NCBI RefSeq assembly: GCF_004795255.1
Contig: NZ_SSBQ01000002.1
Coordinates: 5,428,001 to 5,492,000 of the forward strand
Source of the DNA: Streptomyces sp. RKND-216
GTDB taxonomy: Bacteria > Actinomycetota > Actinomycetes > Streptomycetales > Streptomycetaceae
Length of the DNA stretch: 64,000 nt
Direction of reading: 5' to 3'
Part shown: positions 24,782 to 37,089 of the stretch, piece after piece
How positions within the stretch are numbered: position 1 is the stretch's first letter
Layout of the letters: every line of letters starts with the position of its first letter
Program-made: the position numbers and the translations under genes
Notes under the pieces: generated by a model
The model's input: only the letters and a program-made list of their open reading frames with translations
Database searches by the model: none
Told to the model about the DNA's origin: nothing

Positions 24782-25372
24782 GTGAGCTCACCCGTCATCG
24801 GCGTCCTCGCCCTGCAAGGGGACGTGCGCGAGCACCTCGCCGCCCTCGCCGGCGCGGGAGCCGAGGCCGTGCAGGTACGGCGCCCCGAGGAACTCGCGCG
24901 CGTCGACGGCCTGGTGCTGCCCGGCGGCGAATCCACCACCATGTCCAAGCTGGCCCACGCTTTCGGCCTCATGGAGCCGCTGCGCGCCCGTGTCCGCGCG
25001 GGCATGCCCGCCTACGGCTCCTGTGCCGGTATGATCATGCTCGCGGACAAGATCCTCGACCCGCGGTCCGGGCAGGAGACGGTCGGCGGCATCGACATGA
25101 TCGTGCGCCGCAACGCCTTCGGCCGGCAGAACGAGTCCTTCGAGGCGGCCCTGGATGTCGAAGGCGTCCCCGGTGGCCCCGTCGAGGGGGTGTTCATCCG
25201 GGCGCCCTGGGTGGAGTCCACCGGTGCCGAGGTCGAGATCCTCGCCCGCTACGAGGAGCACGCGGTGGCCGTGCGCCAGGGGAACCTGCTCGCCACCTCG
25301 TTCCACCCCGAACTCACCGGCGACCACCGCGTGCACGAGGCCTTCGCCGACCTCGTGCGGGCCGCCCGGTGA
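24782..25372 (+). CDS. pdxT: Pyridoxal 5'-phosphate synthase glutaminase, PdxT
   Basis: A 196-residue class I glutamine amidotransferase. The nucleophile Cys is in '[12 protein letters not shown]', the oxyanion strand in '[12 protein letters not shown]', and the His-Glu pair in '[14 protein letters not shown]'. It hydrolyses glutamine and channels ammonia to PdxS. GTG 24782 follows GAGAGG. It probably needs its own promoter or read-through from pdxS, given the hairpin and inserted element upstream. Confidence 0.96.
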   Translation: MSSPVIGVLALQGDVREHLAALAGAGAEAVQVRRPEELARVDGLVLPGGESTTMSKLAHAFGLMEPLRARVRAGMPAYGSCAGMIMLADKILDPRSGQETVGGIDMIVRRNAFGRQNESFEAALDVEGVPGGPVEGVFIRAPWVESTGAEVEILARYEEHAVAVRQGNLLATSFHPELTGDHRVHEAFADLVRAAR

Positions 25373-25428
25373 CGGCAGGACGGTAGGATCCCGGAACACG
25401 TTGTTGGAGACTGTGAAGGAGCAAGGCT

Positions 25429-26181
25429 GTGTCCGGCCACTCTAAGTGGGCAACCACCAAGCACAAGAAGGCCGTGATCGATGCCAAGCGCGGCAAGCTC
25501 TTCGCCAAGCTGATCAAGAACATCGAGGTCGCCGCGCGGATGGGCGGCGCCGACATCGACGGCAACCCCACGCTGTACGACGCGATCCAGAAGGCGAAGA
25601 AGAGCTCCGTCCCCAACAAGAACATCGACAGCGCGGTCAAGCGCGGCGCCGGCCTCGAGGCGGGCGGCGCCGACTACGAGACGATCATGTACGAGGGCTA
25701 CGGCCCCAACGGCGTGGCCGTGCTCATCGAGTGCCTGACCGACAACCGCAACCGCGCTGCCTCCGACGTGCGTGTCGCGATGACCCGCAACGGCGGTTCG
25801 ATGGCCGATCCCGGCTCGGTCTCCTACCTCTTCAACCGCAAGGGCGTCGTGATCGTCCCCAAGGCCGAGCTGTCCGAGGACGACGTGCTCGCGGCCGTTC
25901 TCGACGCGGGCGCCGAGGAGGTCAACGACCTCGGTGAGAACTTCGAGGTCATCAGCGAGGCCACCGACCTCGTCGCGGTGCGCACCGCCCTGGTGGACGC
26001 CGGCATCGACTATGAGTCGGCCGACCAGAACTTCCTCCCCAGCGTGCAGGTCGAGCTGGACGAGGAGGGCGCCCGCAAGATCTTCAAGCTGATCGACGCC
26101 CTGGAGGACAGCGACGACGTGCAGAACGTCTTCGCCAACTTCGATGTCGACGACGACACGATGGCCAAGGTCGACACCTGA
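25429..26181 (+). CDS. yebC: YebC/PmpR-family protein
   Basis: A 250-residue TACO1/YebC protein with the family opening '[20 protein letters not shown]' and '[20 protein letters not shown]', and the acidic C-terminal region. Long described as transcription regulators, members have more recently been implicated in easing ribosome stalling, which would fit the efp gene at the other end of the window, though that is inference. It precedes the ruvCAB genes, a common order in bacteria. GTG 25429 follows GAAGGAG. Confidence 0.93.
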   Translation: MSGHSKWATTKHKKAVIDAKRGKLFAKLIKNIEVAARMGGADIDGNPTLYDAIQKAKKSSVPNKNIDSAVKRGAGLEAGGADYETIMYEGYGPNGVAVLIECLTDNRNRAASDVRVAMTRNGGSMADPGSVSYLFNRKGVVIVPKAELSEDDVLAAVLDAGAEEVNDLGENFEVISEATDLVAVRTALVDAGIDYESADQNFLPSVQVELDEEGARKIFKLIDALEDSDDVQNVFANFDVDDDTMAKVDT

Positions 26182-26338
26182 CCCCCGGCGCCCGGCACGA
26201 GCCCGACGCCCCGACGGGGCCGCGTGGCGGCACTCGGGCACGCCGTGTGCGTCCCCTCTCCGCGCGGCCCGTCGGCGTTGTCGGTCCCGGCCGATAGCCT
26301 GCCGTCACGGCCGGTCGAACGGGGAAGGGGAGACGCAG

Positions 26339-26905
26339 GTGCGCGTGCTGGGGGTGGACCCGGGACTGACCCGCTGTGGTCTCGGCGTGGTGGAGGGAAG
26401 CGCCGGGCGCCCGCTGCGGATGGCCGCGGTCGGCGTCGTCCGCACCCTCGCGAACGCGCCCGTCGCCGAGCGCCTGGTCCTCGTCGAGCGCGGCGTGGAG
26501 AAGTGGCTGGACGCGCACCGGCCCGATGTCGTCGCCGTCGAACGGGTCTTCAGCCAGCACAACGTGAGCACGGTGATGGGCACCGCCCAGGCCAGCGCGG
26601 TCGCCATGCTCTGCGCCGCCCGGCGCGGCCTGCCCGTCGCCCTGCACACCCCCAGTGAGGTCAAGGCCGCCGTCACCGGCTCCGGCCGCGCGGGGAAGGA
26701 CCAGGTCGGCGCGATGGTGACCCGCCTCCTGCGGCTGGACGCGCCACCGAAGCCCGCCGACGCGGCGGACGCCCTGGCACTCGCCATCTGCCACATATGG
26801 CGGGCCCCCGCACTCGACCGTCTCCAGCAGGCCCGAGCCGCCGCCGTCTCCCGCGCGCCCCGCCGCCAGGCAGGGCGCGGACCGTCGAAAGGCCGCACCG
26901 CATGA
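26339..26905 (+). CDS. ruvC: Holliday junction resolvase RuvC
   Basis: A 188-residue RNase H-fold endonuclease. The acidic metal-binding residues are in '[18 protein letters not shown]' (Asp7), 'VAVERVF' and the C-terminal '[12 protein letters not shown]'. It cuts Holliday junctions in concert with RuvAB. The C-terminal 25 residues are a basic tail typical of actinobacterial forms. GTG 26339 follows GGGGAAGGGGAG. The stop overlaps the ruvA start (ATGA). Confidence 0.95.
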   Translation: MRVLGVDPGLTRCGLGVVEGSAGRPLRMAAVGVVRTLANAPVAERLVLVERGVEKWLDAHRPDVVAVERVFSQHNVSTVMGTAQASAVAMLCAARRGLPVALHTPSEVKAAVTGSGRAGKDQVGAMVTRLLRLDAPPKPADAADALALAICHIWRAPALDRLQQARAAAVSRAPRRQAGRGPSKGRTA

Positions 26906-27531
26906 TCGCCTTCGTCTCCGGACCCGTGGCCGCCCTGGCGCCCGACTCCGCCGTCATCGAGGTGGGCGGTGTCGGCATGGCTGTCCAGTGCACCCCGGAC
27001 ACCCTCTCCGGGCTGCGCACGGGGGAAGCCGCACGGCTCGCGACCTCCCTCGTCGTCCGGGAAGATTCCCTCACCCTCTACGGCTTCGCCGACGACGACG
27101 AACGGCAGGTCTTCGAACTGCTGCAGACCGCCAGCGGCGTCGGTCCCCGGCTCGCGCAGGCGATGCTCGCCGTCCACCGGCCCGACGCGCTGCGCACCGC
27201 CGTCGCCACGGGGGACGAGAAGGCGCTGACCGCCGTGCCCGGCATCGGCCGGAAGGGCGCTCAGAAGCTGCTGCTGGAACTCAAGGACCGGCTCGGCGAA
27301 CCTCTCGGCACCGCATCCCGCCCGTCCGGCGGCCGTGCCGCGGCCGGACCGCTTCCGTGGAGCGATCAGCTGCATGAGGCCCTCGTCGGTCTCGGGTACG
27401 CGCCCCGCGAGGCCGAGGACGCCGTCGAGACCGTACGGCCGCAGGCGGAGGCAGCCGCCGCGGACGGCGGTACCCCCGCCGTGCCGCAGCTCCTCCGCGC
27501 CGCGCTGCAGACGCTGAACCGCGCACGCTGA
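26902..27531 (+). CDS. ruvA: Holliday junction DNA helicase subunit RuvA
   Basis: A 209-residue protein with an OB-fold (1-62, '[20 protein letters not shown]'), two helix-hairpin-helix motifs ('[20 protein letters not shown]', '[20 protein letters not shown]') and a C-terminal domain III ('[20 protein letters not shown]') that contacts RuvB. Tetramers hold the four-way junction. Overlaps ruvC by four bases. Confidence 0.95.
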   Translation: MIAFVSGPVAALAPDSAVIEVGGVGMAVQCTPDTLSGLRTGEAARLATSLVVREDSLTLYGFADDDERQVFELLQTASGVGPRLAQAMLAVHRPDALRTAVATGDEKALTAVPGIGRKGAQKLLLELKDRLGEPLGTASRPSGGRAAAGPLPWSDQLHEALVGLGYAPREAEDAVETVRPQAEAAAADGGTPAVPQLLRAALQTLNRAR

Positions 27532-27562
27532 CGTGCCGCCGCCGCATCTGTCCGCCGGTCAC

Positions 27563-27586
27563 CCCGAACGCCCGAACGCCCGAACG
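27563..27586 (+). repeat. Three tandem copies of CCCGAACG
   Basis: Perfect head-to-tail octamers at 27563, 27571 and 27579 in the 72-base gap between ruvA and ruvB, ending 17 bases before the ruvB start. Probably a slippage product; the ribosome binding GAGG (27592-27595) lies outside it. Confidence 0.8.
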
Positions 27587-27603
27587 ACTCCGAGGCACAC
27601 GCG

Positions 27604-28686
27604 ATGAACTGGGACGACGCCGAAGCCGCCGGCACCGACACCGACCCCGCCGGCCGCCTGGTGGGAGCCGACGCGGACGGCGAGGACTCCGCGGTGGAGG
27701 CCGCCCTGCGCCCCAAGGATTTGGCCGAGTTCGTCGGCCAGCCCAAAGTGCGCGAACAGCTGGACCTGATGCTCCGCGCCGCCCGGGCTCGCGGCGCGGC
27801 GGCCGACCACGTGCTGCTCTCCGGCGCCCCCGGACTCGGCAAGACCACCCTCTCCATGATCATCGCAGCGGAGATGGGCGCCCCGATCCGCATCACCTCC
27901 GGGCCCGCCATCCAGCATGCCGGCGATCTCGCCTCGATCCTGTCCTCCCTCCAGGAGGGGGAGGTGCTCTTCCTCGATGAGATCCACCGGATGTCCCGGC
28001 CCGCCGAGGAGATGCTGTACATGGCCATGGAGGACTTCCGGGTCGACGTGATTGTCGGAAAGGGCCCCGGCGCCACCGCCATCCCGCTCGAACTGCCGCC
28101 GTTCACCCTGGTCGGCGCCACCACCCGGGCCGGGCTGCTGCCCCCGCCGCTGCGCGACCGCTTCGGCTTCACCGCGCACATGGAGTTCTACGACCCCGGG
28201 GAGCTCGAGCAGGTCGTCCACCGGTCCGCCCGGCTGCTGGACGTCACCACCGACGGCGACGGCTCCGTGGAGATCGCCGGCCGTTCGCGCGGCACCCCCC
28301 GTATCGCCAACCGCCTCCTGCGGCGGGTCCGCGACTACGCCCAGGTCCGGGCCGACGGGCGGATCACCCGCGAGATCGCTGCCCGCGCCCTGGAGGTCTA
28401 CGAGGTGGACCAGCGGGGCCTGGACCGTCTGGACCGCGCTGTGCTCTCCGCCCTGCTGAAGCTCTTCGGCGGCGGCCCGGTCGGCCTGTCCACCCTCGCC
28501 GTCGCCGTCGGCGAGGAGCGCGAGACCGTGGAGGAGGTCGCCGAGCCGTTCCTGGTGCGCGAGGGGCTGCTCGCCCGCACGCCGCGGGGCCGCGTAGCGA
28601 CGCCCGCCGCCTGGGCCCACCTGGGCCTCCCCGCGCCTCAGAACGCTCCGGGAGCAACCGGGCAGACCGGGCTCTTCGAAGCGTGA
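27604..28686 (+). CDS. ruvB: Holliday junction branch migration ATPase RuvB
   Basis: A 360-residue AAA+ motor with Walker A '[11 protein letters not shown]', Walker B '[10 protein letters not shown]', sensor 1 '[11 protein letters not shown]', the arginine finger region '[13 protein letters not shown]', and the C-terminal winged helix ('[20 protein letters not shown]'). Two hexamers pump DNA through the RuvA-bound junction. ATG 27604 gives a 20-residue acidic extension before the conserved core, usual in actinobacteria. Confidence 0.96.
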   Translation: MNWDDAEAAGTDTDPAGRLVGADADGEDSAVEAALRPKDLAEFVGQPKVREQLDLMLRAARARGAAADHVLLSGAPGLGKTTLSMIIAAEMGAPIRITSGPAIQHAGDLASILSSLQEGEVLFLDEIHRMSRPAEEMLYMAMEDFRVDVIVGKGPGATAIPLELPPFTLVGATTRAGLLPPPLRDRFGFTAHMEFYDPGELEQVVHRSARLLDVTTDGDGSVEIAGRSRGTPRIANRLLRRVRDYAQVRADGRITREIAARALEVYEVDQRGLDRLDRAVLSALLKLFGGGPVGLSTLAVAVGEERETVEEVAEPFLVREGLLARTPRGRVATPAAWAHLGLPAPQNAPGATGQTGLFEA

Positions 28687-28858
28687 TCGGATGGTGATGA
28701 CCTGCATGGTCGCCGGACCCGGAACCCGAGTGCCATGCTTGACGTTGTTCCATCGGCGACAGCTCGCTTAGACTCCGCCGATGCCGTACCTCCGGGACGG
28801 CATACCCACCCCCGCACAGCAGGCCGCGCCCAGGCGGTCGCAAGAAGGATTACCCGCC

Positions 28859-29323
28859 GTGAATGGACTCGTCACCCTCCTCCCCTTCATCGTGCTCATC
28901 GGGGTCATGTTCCTGATGACGCGCTCGGCGAAGAGGAAGCAGCAGCAGGCCGCCGCGATGCGCGACCAGATGGAGCCGGGCACCGGCGTGCGCACCATCG
29001 GCGGTTTGTACGCCACCGTCAAGGAGGTCCGCGAGGACACGGTCCTCCTCGAGGTCGCCCCCGGTCAGCACTCCCTCTTCGCCAAGAACGCCGTCGGCGC
29101 CGTACTGGAGCCCGAGGAGTACGAGCGCATCGTGCACGGCGGCACCTCCGGCGATCTCAAGAGCGGCAGCGCCCCGGTCGTCCCCGACGACGCGTCCGAG
29201 CTGGCGGACGCCCACGAGCAGGCCGAGGACGGCAAGCTCGACCTCGGCAAGGACTCCGGGTCGAAGGCGGACGAGGACGCCGGGACCGACGCCAGGCGCG
29301 ACGGCGACACCGACTCCAAGTAA
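28859..29323 (+). CDS. yajC: Preprotein translocase accessory subunit YajC
   Basis: A 154-residue protein: N-terminal membrane helix ('LVTLLPFIVLIGVMFLMTRS'), the conserved 'KRKQQQAAAMRDQMEPGTGV' and 'RTIGGLYATVKEV' typical of YajC, then an acidic, Asp/Glu/Lys-rich tail absent from short homologues. YajC joins SecDF at the Sec channel. GTG 28859 has AGAAGGA nine bases upstream. In the gap after ruvB a TAGACT (28769-28774) could be a -10 box, but no well-spaced -35 accompanies it. Confidence 0.92.
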   Translation: MNGLVTLLPFIVLIGVMFLMTRSAKRKQQQAAAMRDQMEPGTGVRTIGGLYATVKEVREDTVLLEVAPGQHSLFAKNAVGAVLEPEEYERIVHGGTSGDLKSGSAPVVPDDASELADAHEQAEDGKLDLGKDSGSKADEDAGTDARRDGDTDSK

Positions 29324-29458
29324 CACCCGCCGTCGCCGGGGCCGGGCCGTCGCGGCCGGGCCCCGGCGCGCGGGCTCGACCAGACCACTTCGCGCCTCGC
29401 GCTGCGGTCCCGGCACGGGCCGGGCCGGTGCGGGCGGCCGGACAGGAGAGACGACAAG

Positions 29459-31252
29459 GTGGCAGCACCGAAGAAGGGCCGCAGGTCCCCGGGCGCGCAG
29501 GGAAAGCCGGGGCGGTCCCTGGTCATTCTGCTGATCGCCGTCGTGGGCCTCACCGGGGGGATGTTCCTCTCCGGGACCACGACTCCGCGCCTGGGCATCG
29601 ACCTGGCCGGAGGGACCAGCATCACGCTCACCGCGCGGGAACAGCAGGGCGCGGAGAACGCGATCACCCCGACGAGCATGAACACCGCCGTGGGCATCAT
29701 CGAGCGGCGTGTGAACGGCCTCGGCGTCTCGGAAGCCGAAGTGCAGACCCAGGGCGGCAAGAACATCGTCGTCAACATCCCGGAGGGCACCGACGAGGAG
29801 CAGGCCCGGGAGCAGGTCGGCACCACCGCCCGGCTGAACTTCCGCCCAGTGCTCGCCGTGGCGCCCGGCACGAAGCCGGACGCCGGTCAGCCCAGCCCGT
29901 CTCCCTCGGCCGGCGACCCGGAGCAGTCCGGTGAGGAGGGCAAGCCCGGGGACGAGCCCGCGGACGATCCCTCCCAGGGGGCAGAGGCGAGCCCGTCCGG
30001 TGAGCCCCAGGGCCGCGCGGTGACCGACGGCCTCACGGCCGACGACCCCTCCGGATCTCCCAGCCCCAGCGCCTCCGGCGCCGCCGACCCCGAGCCCTCA
30101 CCGAACGCACCGGCCCCGCCGGGCGGGGTCCCGGCCGACGTGGCCGAGAAGCTGCAGAAGCTGGACTGCTCCACGGCCGAGAAGCGCGCCAAGGCCAACC
30201 GAGCCGCGGCCCAGGCCAAGCCCGGCGAGGCGAGTGTGAACTGCGGGGCCAAGGAGAAGGACCAGCCCCTGTTCAAGTACGCCCTCGGCCCGGTGGCCGT
30301 GAAGGGCAAGAACGTGGACGACGCCGGCGCCGTGTTCGACAGCCAGCAGGGCCAGGGCTGGATCGTCAACATGTCGTTCAACGGCAAAGGTCAGGACTCC
30401 TTCGCCGACATCACCGGCAAGCTCTCCAAGAACCCCCAGCCGCAGAACCAGTTCGCCATCGTGCTGGACGGCGAGGTCGTCTCCGCCCCCAGCGTGCGGG
30501 AGAGGCTCGCGGGCGACGCCCAGATCTCGGGCAGCTTCACCCAGCAGTCCGCCGAGGACCTGGCGAACATCCTGTCCTACGGCGCTCTCCCGCTGACCTT
30601 CGAGGAGAGCAACGTCACCACCATCTCGCCCTCGCTCGGCTCCGACCAGCTCCAGGCGGGGCTCATCGCCGGCGCGATCGGACTGGCACTGGTGGTGGCC
30701 TACCTGATGTTCTACTACCGCCTGCTGGGCCTGGTCGCCATCGGGAGCCTGGTGGTCGCCGCCATTCTCACGTACACGATCATGACCCTGCTGGGCCCGG
30801 CCGTCGGCTTCGCGCTGAGCCTGCCCGCGGTCTGCGGCGCCATCGTCGCCATCGGCATCACCGCCGACTCGTTCATCGTCTATTTCGAGAGAGTGCGGGA
30901 CGAGGTCAGGGACGGGCGCGGCGTCCGCTCCGCCATCACGCGGGCCTGGCCGCACGCGCGGCGGACCATCGTCGTCTCGGACGTGGTCTCGGTGCTCGCG
31001 GCCGTCGTGCTCTTCGCGGTCTCGGTGGGCTCCGTGCAGGGCTTCGCCTTCGTGCTCGGGCTCACCACGGCGATCGACGTGGCCGTCGTCTTCCTGCTGA
31101 CCAAGCCGCTCATGGTCATCCTGTCGGGGCGGAAGTACTTCGCTCAGGGACGTCCCTGGTCCGGGCTCGACCCCAAGCGGCTCGGCGCACGGCCGCCGCT
31201 GCGCGGCCGCGGCCGTCGTTTCACCACTTCCGCCGAACCGAAGGAGGCCTGA
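29459..31252 (+). CDS. secD: Protein translocase subunit SecD
   Basis: A 597-residue RND-type membrane protein. TM1 ('SLVILLIAVVGLTGGMFL') is followed by 'RLGIDLAGGTSITL', the large outer P1 domain, and five more helices including 'GAIGLALVVAYLMFYYRLLG' and 'GIGADSF'-like 'GITADSFIVYFERVRDEVRD'. With SecF it uses the proton gradient to finish export. Residues about 140-235 are an inserted Pro/Ser/Glu/Asp-rich stretch, and 'KLDCSTAEKR' plus 'EASVNCG' carry two outer Cys that could form a disulfide. GTG 29459 follows GGAGAGACGACAAG. Confidence 0.95.
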   Translation: MAAPKKGRRSPGAQGKPGRSLVILLIAVVGLTGGMFLSGTTTPRLGIDLAGGTSITLTAREQQGAENAITPTSMNTAVGIIERRVNGLGVSEAEVQTQGGKNIVVNIPEGTDEEQAREQVGTTARLNFRPVLAVAPGTKPDAGQPSPSPSAGDPEQSGEEGKPGDEPADDPSQGAEASPSGEPQGRAVTDGLTADDPSGSPSPSASGAADPEPSPNAPAPPGGVPADVAEKLQKLDCSTAEKRAKANRAAAQAKPGEASVNCGAKEKDQPLFKYALGPVAVKGKNVDDAGAVFDSQQGQGWIVNMSFNGKGQDSFADITGKLSKNPQPQNQFAIVLDGEVVSAPSVRERLAGDAQISGSFTQQSAEDLANILSYGALPLTFEESNVTTISPSLGSDQLQAGLIAGAIGLALVVAYLMFYYRLLGLVAIGSLVVAAILTYTIMTLLGPAVGFALSLPAVCGAIVAIGITADSFIVYFERVRDEVRDGRGVRSAITRAWPHARRTIVVSDVVSVLAAVVLFAVSVGSVQGFAFVLGLTTAIDVAVVFLLTKPLMVILSGRKYFAQGRPWSGLDPKRLGARPPLRGRGRRFTTSAEPKEA

Positions 31253-32365
31253 ATGTCCAGGCTGGGTAACCTCGGCGCCAAGCTGTACCGGGGAGAGACC
31301 TCCTACGACTTCGTCGGCCGGCGCAAGCTCTGGTACGGGATCACGCTGCTCCTCGTCGTCACCGCCCTCATGGGCCTCGGCGTCCGCGGGCTGACGATGG
31401 GCATCGACTTCCAGGGCGGAGCGGTCCTCACCACACCCCCCACCTCGCTCTCGGAGGCGGACGCGCGAGAGGTCGCCGAGGACACCTCGGGCCGCAGCGC
31501 CGACGTCCAGAAGCTGGGCAGCGGGGCCCTGCGCATCCAGGTGACCGGGCTGGACACCGAGGAGTCCGGAGAGACGCGGGCGGCGCTCGCCGAGGAACTC
31601 GGCGTCCCGACGCAGCAGATCAACGCCGACCTGGTCGGGCCCAGCTGGGGCGAACAGGTGACCGACCAGGCGGTCAAGGGCATCCTGATCTTCCTGGCGC
31701 TGGTCACGCTCTATCTGGCCTTCGCTTTCGAGTGGCGGATGGCGGTCGGCGCCCTCGTCGCTCTGCTCAACGACCTCATCATCACCATCGGCGTCTACGC
31801 CTTCGTCGGCTTCGAGGTGACGCCGGGCACGGTGGTCGGCATGCTGACGATTCTCGGCTATTCGCTCTACGACACGGTCGTGGTCTACGACAAGGTCAAG
31901 GAGAAGACCAAGAACCTCACCAAGCAGGACCGCTACACGTACGGGGAGCTGGCGAACCTGGGCATCAACGCCACCGTGGTGCGCTCGGTCAACACCTCGA
32001 TCGTCGCCCTGCTGCCCGTCGCCGGCCTGCTCTTCATCGGCAGCGGTCTGCTGGGCGGCGGTACGCTCACGGACATCTCGCTCCCCCTGTTCATCGGCCT
32101 CGCCGCCGGAACGCTCTCCTCCATCGTGCTCGCCACACCGGTCGCCACCGAGCTGAAGCTGCGCCAGCCGGAGATCAAGGACCACGACCGCCGGATCCTC
32201 GCCCGCCGCGCACGCGCCGACGCCCGCGGCGGCGCCGACGAGCGTGAGGACACCGCAGCCGGCGGCGGAGCGGCCGGAGCGGGAGGTTCCGGCCGTACGG
32301 GCCTCGCGGAGCGCCGCGTGGCCGGAGGCCACGGAGCCGGTTCCGCCACGGGCCGGGGAAGGTGA
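31253..32365 (+). CDS. secF: Protein translocase subunit SecF
   Basis: A 370-residue partner of SecD with six helices: TM1 'LWYGITLLLVVTALMGLGVR', 'GLTMGIDFQGGAVL', then 'ALVTLYLAFAFEWRMAVGAL' and 'ILGYSLYDTVVVYDKVKE'. The C-terminal about 50 residues form a charged Ala/Gly-rich cytoplasmic tail. The ATG directly follows the secD stop codon, so translation is coupled. GGAGG is inside the end of secD. Confidence 0.95.
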   Translation: MSRLGNLGAKLYRGETSYDFVGRRKLWYGITLLLVVTALMGLGVRGLTMGIDFQGGAVLTTPPTSLSEADAREVAEDTSGRSADVQKLGSGALRIQVTGLDTEESGETRAALAEELGVPTQQINADLVGPSWGEQVTDQAVKGILIFLALVTLYLAFAFEWRMAVGALVALLNDLIITIGVYAFVGFEVTPGTVVGMLTILGYSLYDTVVVYDKVKEKTKNLTKQDRYTYGELANLGINATVVRSVNTSIVALLPVAGLLFIGSGLLGGGTLTDISLPLFIGLAAGTLSSIVLATPVATELKLRQPEIKDHDRRILARRARADARGGADEREDTAAGGGAAGAGGSGRTGLAERRVAGGHGAGSATGRGR

Positions 32366-32370
32366 GCCGC

Positions 32371-32922
32371 ATGAGCGCCCTGACGCGTGGCGATCGCGAC
32401 CTGTTCCTCAGCCGCATCCGAGACGTCGCGGACTACCCCAAGCCCGGTGTGATGTTCAAGGACATCACACCGCTGCTCGCGGACCCCGAGGCGTTCTCCG
32501 CGCTCACCGACGCCCTGGCCGCGCTGTGCGAGAAGCACGGCGCGACGAAGGTCGTCGGCCTGGAGGCACGCGGCTTCATCCTCGCCGCTCCCGCGGCCGT
32601 ACGGGCCGGGGTGGGCTTCATCCCGGTCCGGAAGGCCGGCAAGCTGCCCGGCGCCACTCTGGGCCAGGCCTACGAGCTGGAGTACGGCACCGCCGAGATC
32701 GAGGTGCATGCGGAGGACCTCGGCGCAGGCGACCGCGTGCTGGTGATCGACGACGTCCTCGCCACCGGTGGCACGGCCGAGGCCTCGCTGGAGCTGATCC
32801 GGCGGGCCGGGGCACAGGTCGCGGGCGTCGCGGTGCTCCTCGAGCTCGGCTTCCTCGAGGGCCGCTCCCGGCTGGAGCCCTCCCTCGACGGCGCCCCCCT
32901 GGAGGCCCTGGTCACCGTGTAG
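32371..32922 (+). CDS. apt: Adenine phosphoribosyltransferase
   Basis: A 183-residue type I PRTase with the PRPP-binding motif 'VLVIDDVLATGGTAEA', and 'GLEARGFILAAPAAVRAGVG' and 'FIPVRKAGKLPG' typical of Apt. It salvages adenine to AMP. ATG 32371 has GGGAAGG eight bases upstream; a GTG at 32362, overlapping the secF stop, is an alternative three residues longer. Its place before relA links purine salvage and (p)ppGpp metabolism in many actinobacteria. Confidence 0.94.
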   Translation: MSALTRGDRDLFLSRIRDVADYPKPGVMFKDITPLLADPEAFSALTDALAALCEKHGATKVVGLEARGFILAAPAAVRAGVGFIPVRKAGKLPGATLGQAYELEYGTAEIEVHAEDLGAGDRVLVIDDVLATGGTAEASLELIRRAGAQVAGVAVLLELGFLEGRSRLEPSLDGAPLEALVTV

Positions 32923-33063
32923 GGCGGACCGTACACGCGCGCGGGCCGGTCACGGAGGCAGCTCCGGGCCGGCCCGCGGTCGTCCGGCCGGGCCGTCCTC
33001 GCGGCGGGCCGCGGCCGGATCGCTACCATGGCATTCCGACCTGGTGTCCAACGAGGAGTGCAC

Positions 33064-35595
<2,532 letters not shown>

Positions 35596-35615
35596 CCGGC
35601 CCGCCGCACACGAAA

Positions 35616-35647
35616 GAGGGGCACGGCCCGCCCGGACCGTGCCCCTC
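35616..35647. terminator. Bidirectional terminator after relA
   Basis: Perfect 11-bp stem (35616-35626 with 35637-35647, left arm GAGGGGCACGG), 10-base loop. Serves relA and the convergent DUF349 gene ending at 35663. Confidence 0.75.
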
Positions 35648-35662
35648 CGTGTCTGTCAGGCG

Positions 35663-36892
35663 TCAGCCCCCGAACTCCTCCAGTCCCTTCTGTGCCTGGT
35701 CCAGCAGCGCCTGCCGCCCGGCGAGTTCCTGCTCGAGCTTCGCCGCCCGCGCGTCGTTGCCCGACGCCCGGGCCTTCTCGGCCTGCTCCCGCAGCTTGTC
35801 CACCGCGTCCTGCAGCTGACCGGTCAGTCCGGCCGCCCGCGCCCGGGCCTCCGGGTTGCTCCGGCGCCACTCGGAGTCCTCGGCGTCCTGGATGGCCCGC
35901 TCCACCGCGTGCATCCGGCCCTCGATCCGCGCCTTGGAGTCCCGCGGCACGTGCCCCACGGCGTCCCACCGCTCGTTCAGCGCGCGGAACGCCGAACGGG
36001 CCGACTTCAGGTCCGACACCGGCAGCAGCTTCTCCGCCTCTGCCGCGAGTTCCTCCTTGCGGGTCAGGTTCTCCCGCTGCTCGGCGTCCCGCTCGGCGAA
36101 CACCTCGGAGCGTGCTTGGAAGAACACGTCCTGCGCGCCGCGGAAGCGGCTCCACAGGTCCTCCTCGTGCTCCCGCTGCGCCCGGCCCGCGGCCTTCCAC
36201 TCCTGCATCAGGTCGCGGTACTTGGCAGCCGTCGGCCCCCACTCACGGGAACCGGACAGCGACTCCGCCTCGGAGACCAGCTTCTCCTTGCGCTGCCGTG
36301 CCTCCTCGCGCTGCGCGTCGAGCTGGGCGAAGTGCGCCTTGCGCCGCTTGGAGAAGGCGGAACGTGCGTGCGAGAAGCGGTGCCAGAGTTCGTCGTCCGA
36401 CTTCCGGTCGAGCCGGGGCAGGCCCTTCCAGGTCTCCACCAGGGCACGCAGCCGTTCGCCGGCCACCCGCCACTGATCGCTGTCCGCCAGCTGCTCCGCC
36501 TCGGCGACGACCTCTTCCTTGGCCCGGCGGGCCTCCTCGGACTGCTGCGCCTTCCTGGCCCTGCGCTCCTCGCGCCGCTTGTCCACCGCCTCGGTGAGCT
36601 GGTCCAGTCGCTCGCGCAGTGCGGCCAGGTCGCCGACCGCGTGATGCGCGTCGACCTGCTCCCGCAGGTGCTCGATGGCCGTCGACGCGTCCTTGGCGGA
36701 CAGGTCGGTCGTCTTCACCCTGCGTTCGAGGAGGCTGATCTCGACGACCAGGCCGTCGTACTTGCGCTCGAAGTAGGCCAGGGCCTCCTCGGGCGAGCCC
36801 GCCTGCCACGAGCCGACGACCTTCTCGCCGTCCGGCGTACGCACGTACACGGTCCCCGCCTCGTCGACGCGGCCCCACGGATCGCTGCTCAC
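35663..36892 (-). CDS. DUF349 coiled-coil protein
   Basis: A 409-residue, highly charged, mostly helical protein with at least three DUF349 repeats ('LVETWKGLPRLDRKSDDELW', 'LMQEWKAAGRAQREHEEDLW', 'LNERWDAVGHVPRDSKARIE'), each with a conserved Trp in a W-x-x-x-G turn. The N-terminal 60 residues are a small non-repeat domain. No membrane segment. Function is unknown; it appears structural or RNA-associated. GTG 36892 has a strong GGAGGAGG upstream. Confidence 0.88.
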   Translation of the reverse strand: MSSDPWGRVDEAGTVYVRTPDGEKVVGSWQAGSPEEALAYFERKYDGLVVEISLLERRVKTTDLSAKDASTAIEHLREQVDAHHAVGDLAALRERLDQLTEAVDKRREERRARKAQQSEEARRAKEEVVAEAEQLADSDQWRVAGERLRALVETWKGLPRLDRKSDDELWHRFSHARSAFSKRRKAHFAQLDAQREEARQRKEKLVSEAESLSGSREWGPTAAKYRDLMQEWKAAGRAQREHEEDLWSRFRGAQDVFFQARSEVFAERDAEQRENLTRKEELAAEAEKLLPVSDLKSARSAFRALNERWDAVGHVPRDSKARIEGRMHAVERAIQDAEDSEWRRSNPEARARAAGLTGQLQDAVDKLREQAEKARASGNDARAAKLEQELAGRQALLDQAQKGLEEFGG

Positions 36893-37017
36893 AGCGCCTC
36901 CTCCACATGACGCCCGCACCGGGTCCGATCCCAGGGGCGTCGTCCACATATTTCGTCACGCCCAACATAAGCGAACGCCGGGTGTGCTGTCCGCATCCAG
37001 CGCGGTCCGAATTGTTC

Positions 37018-37054
37018 GCGGGCCCGGCCGATCGCGCTGATCAGCCGGGCCCGC
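37018..37054 (-). terminator. Hairpin terminator after the cyclophilin gene
   Basis: Perfect 11-bp stem GCGGGCCCGGC (37018-37028) with GCCGGGCCCGC (37044-37054), 15-base loop, 36 bases downstream of the stop on the minus strand. No T-run. Confidence 0.6.
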
Positions 37055-37089
37055 GGTGCCGGCGCACCCGCCGGCGGAGGAGTGGGGGG

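Noticed and set aside
24514..24785. Short open frames between pdxS and pdxT
   Set aside because: They run through the terminal repeats and hairpin and have no protein-like composition.
28739..28774. TTGACG and TAGACT as a promoter for yajC
   Set aside because: The spacer would be 24 bases, too long for a housekeeping promoter.
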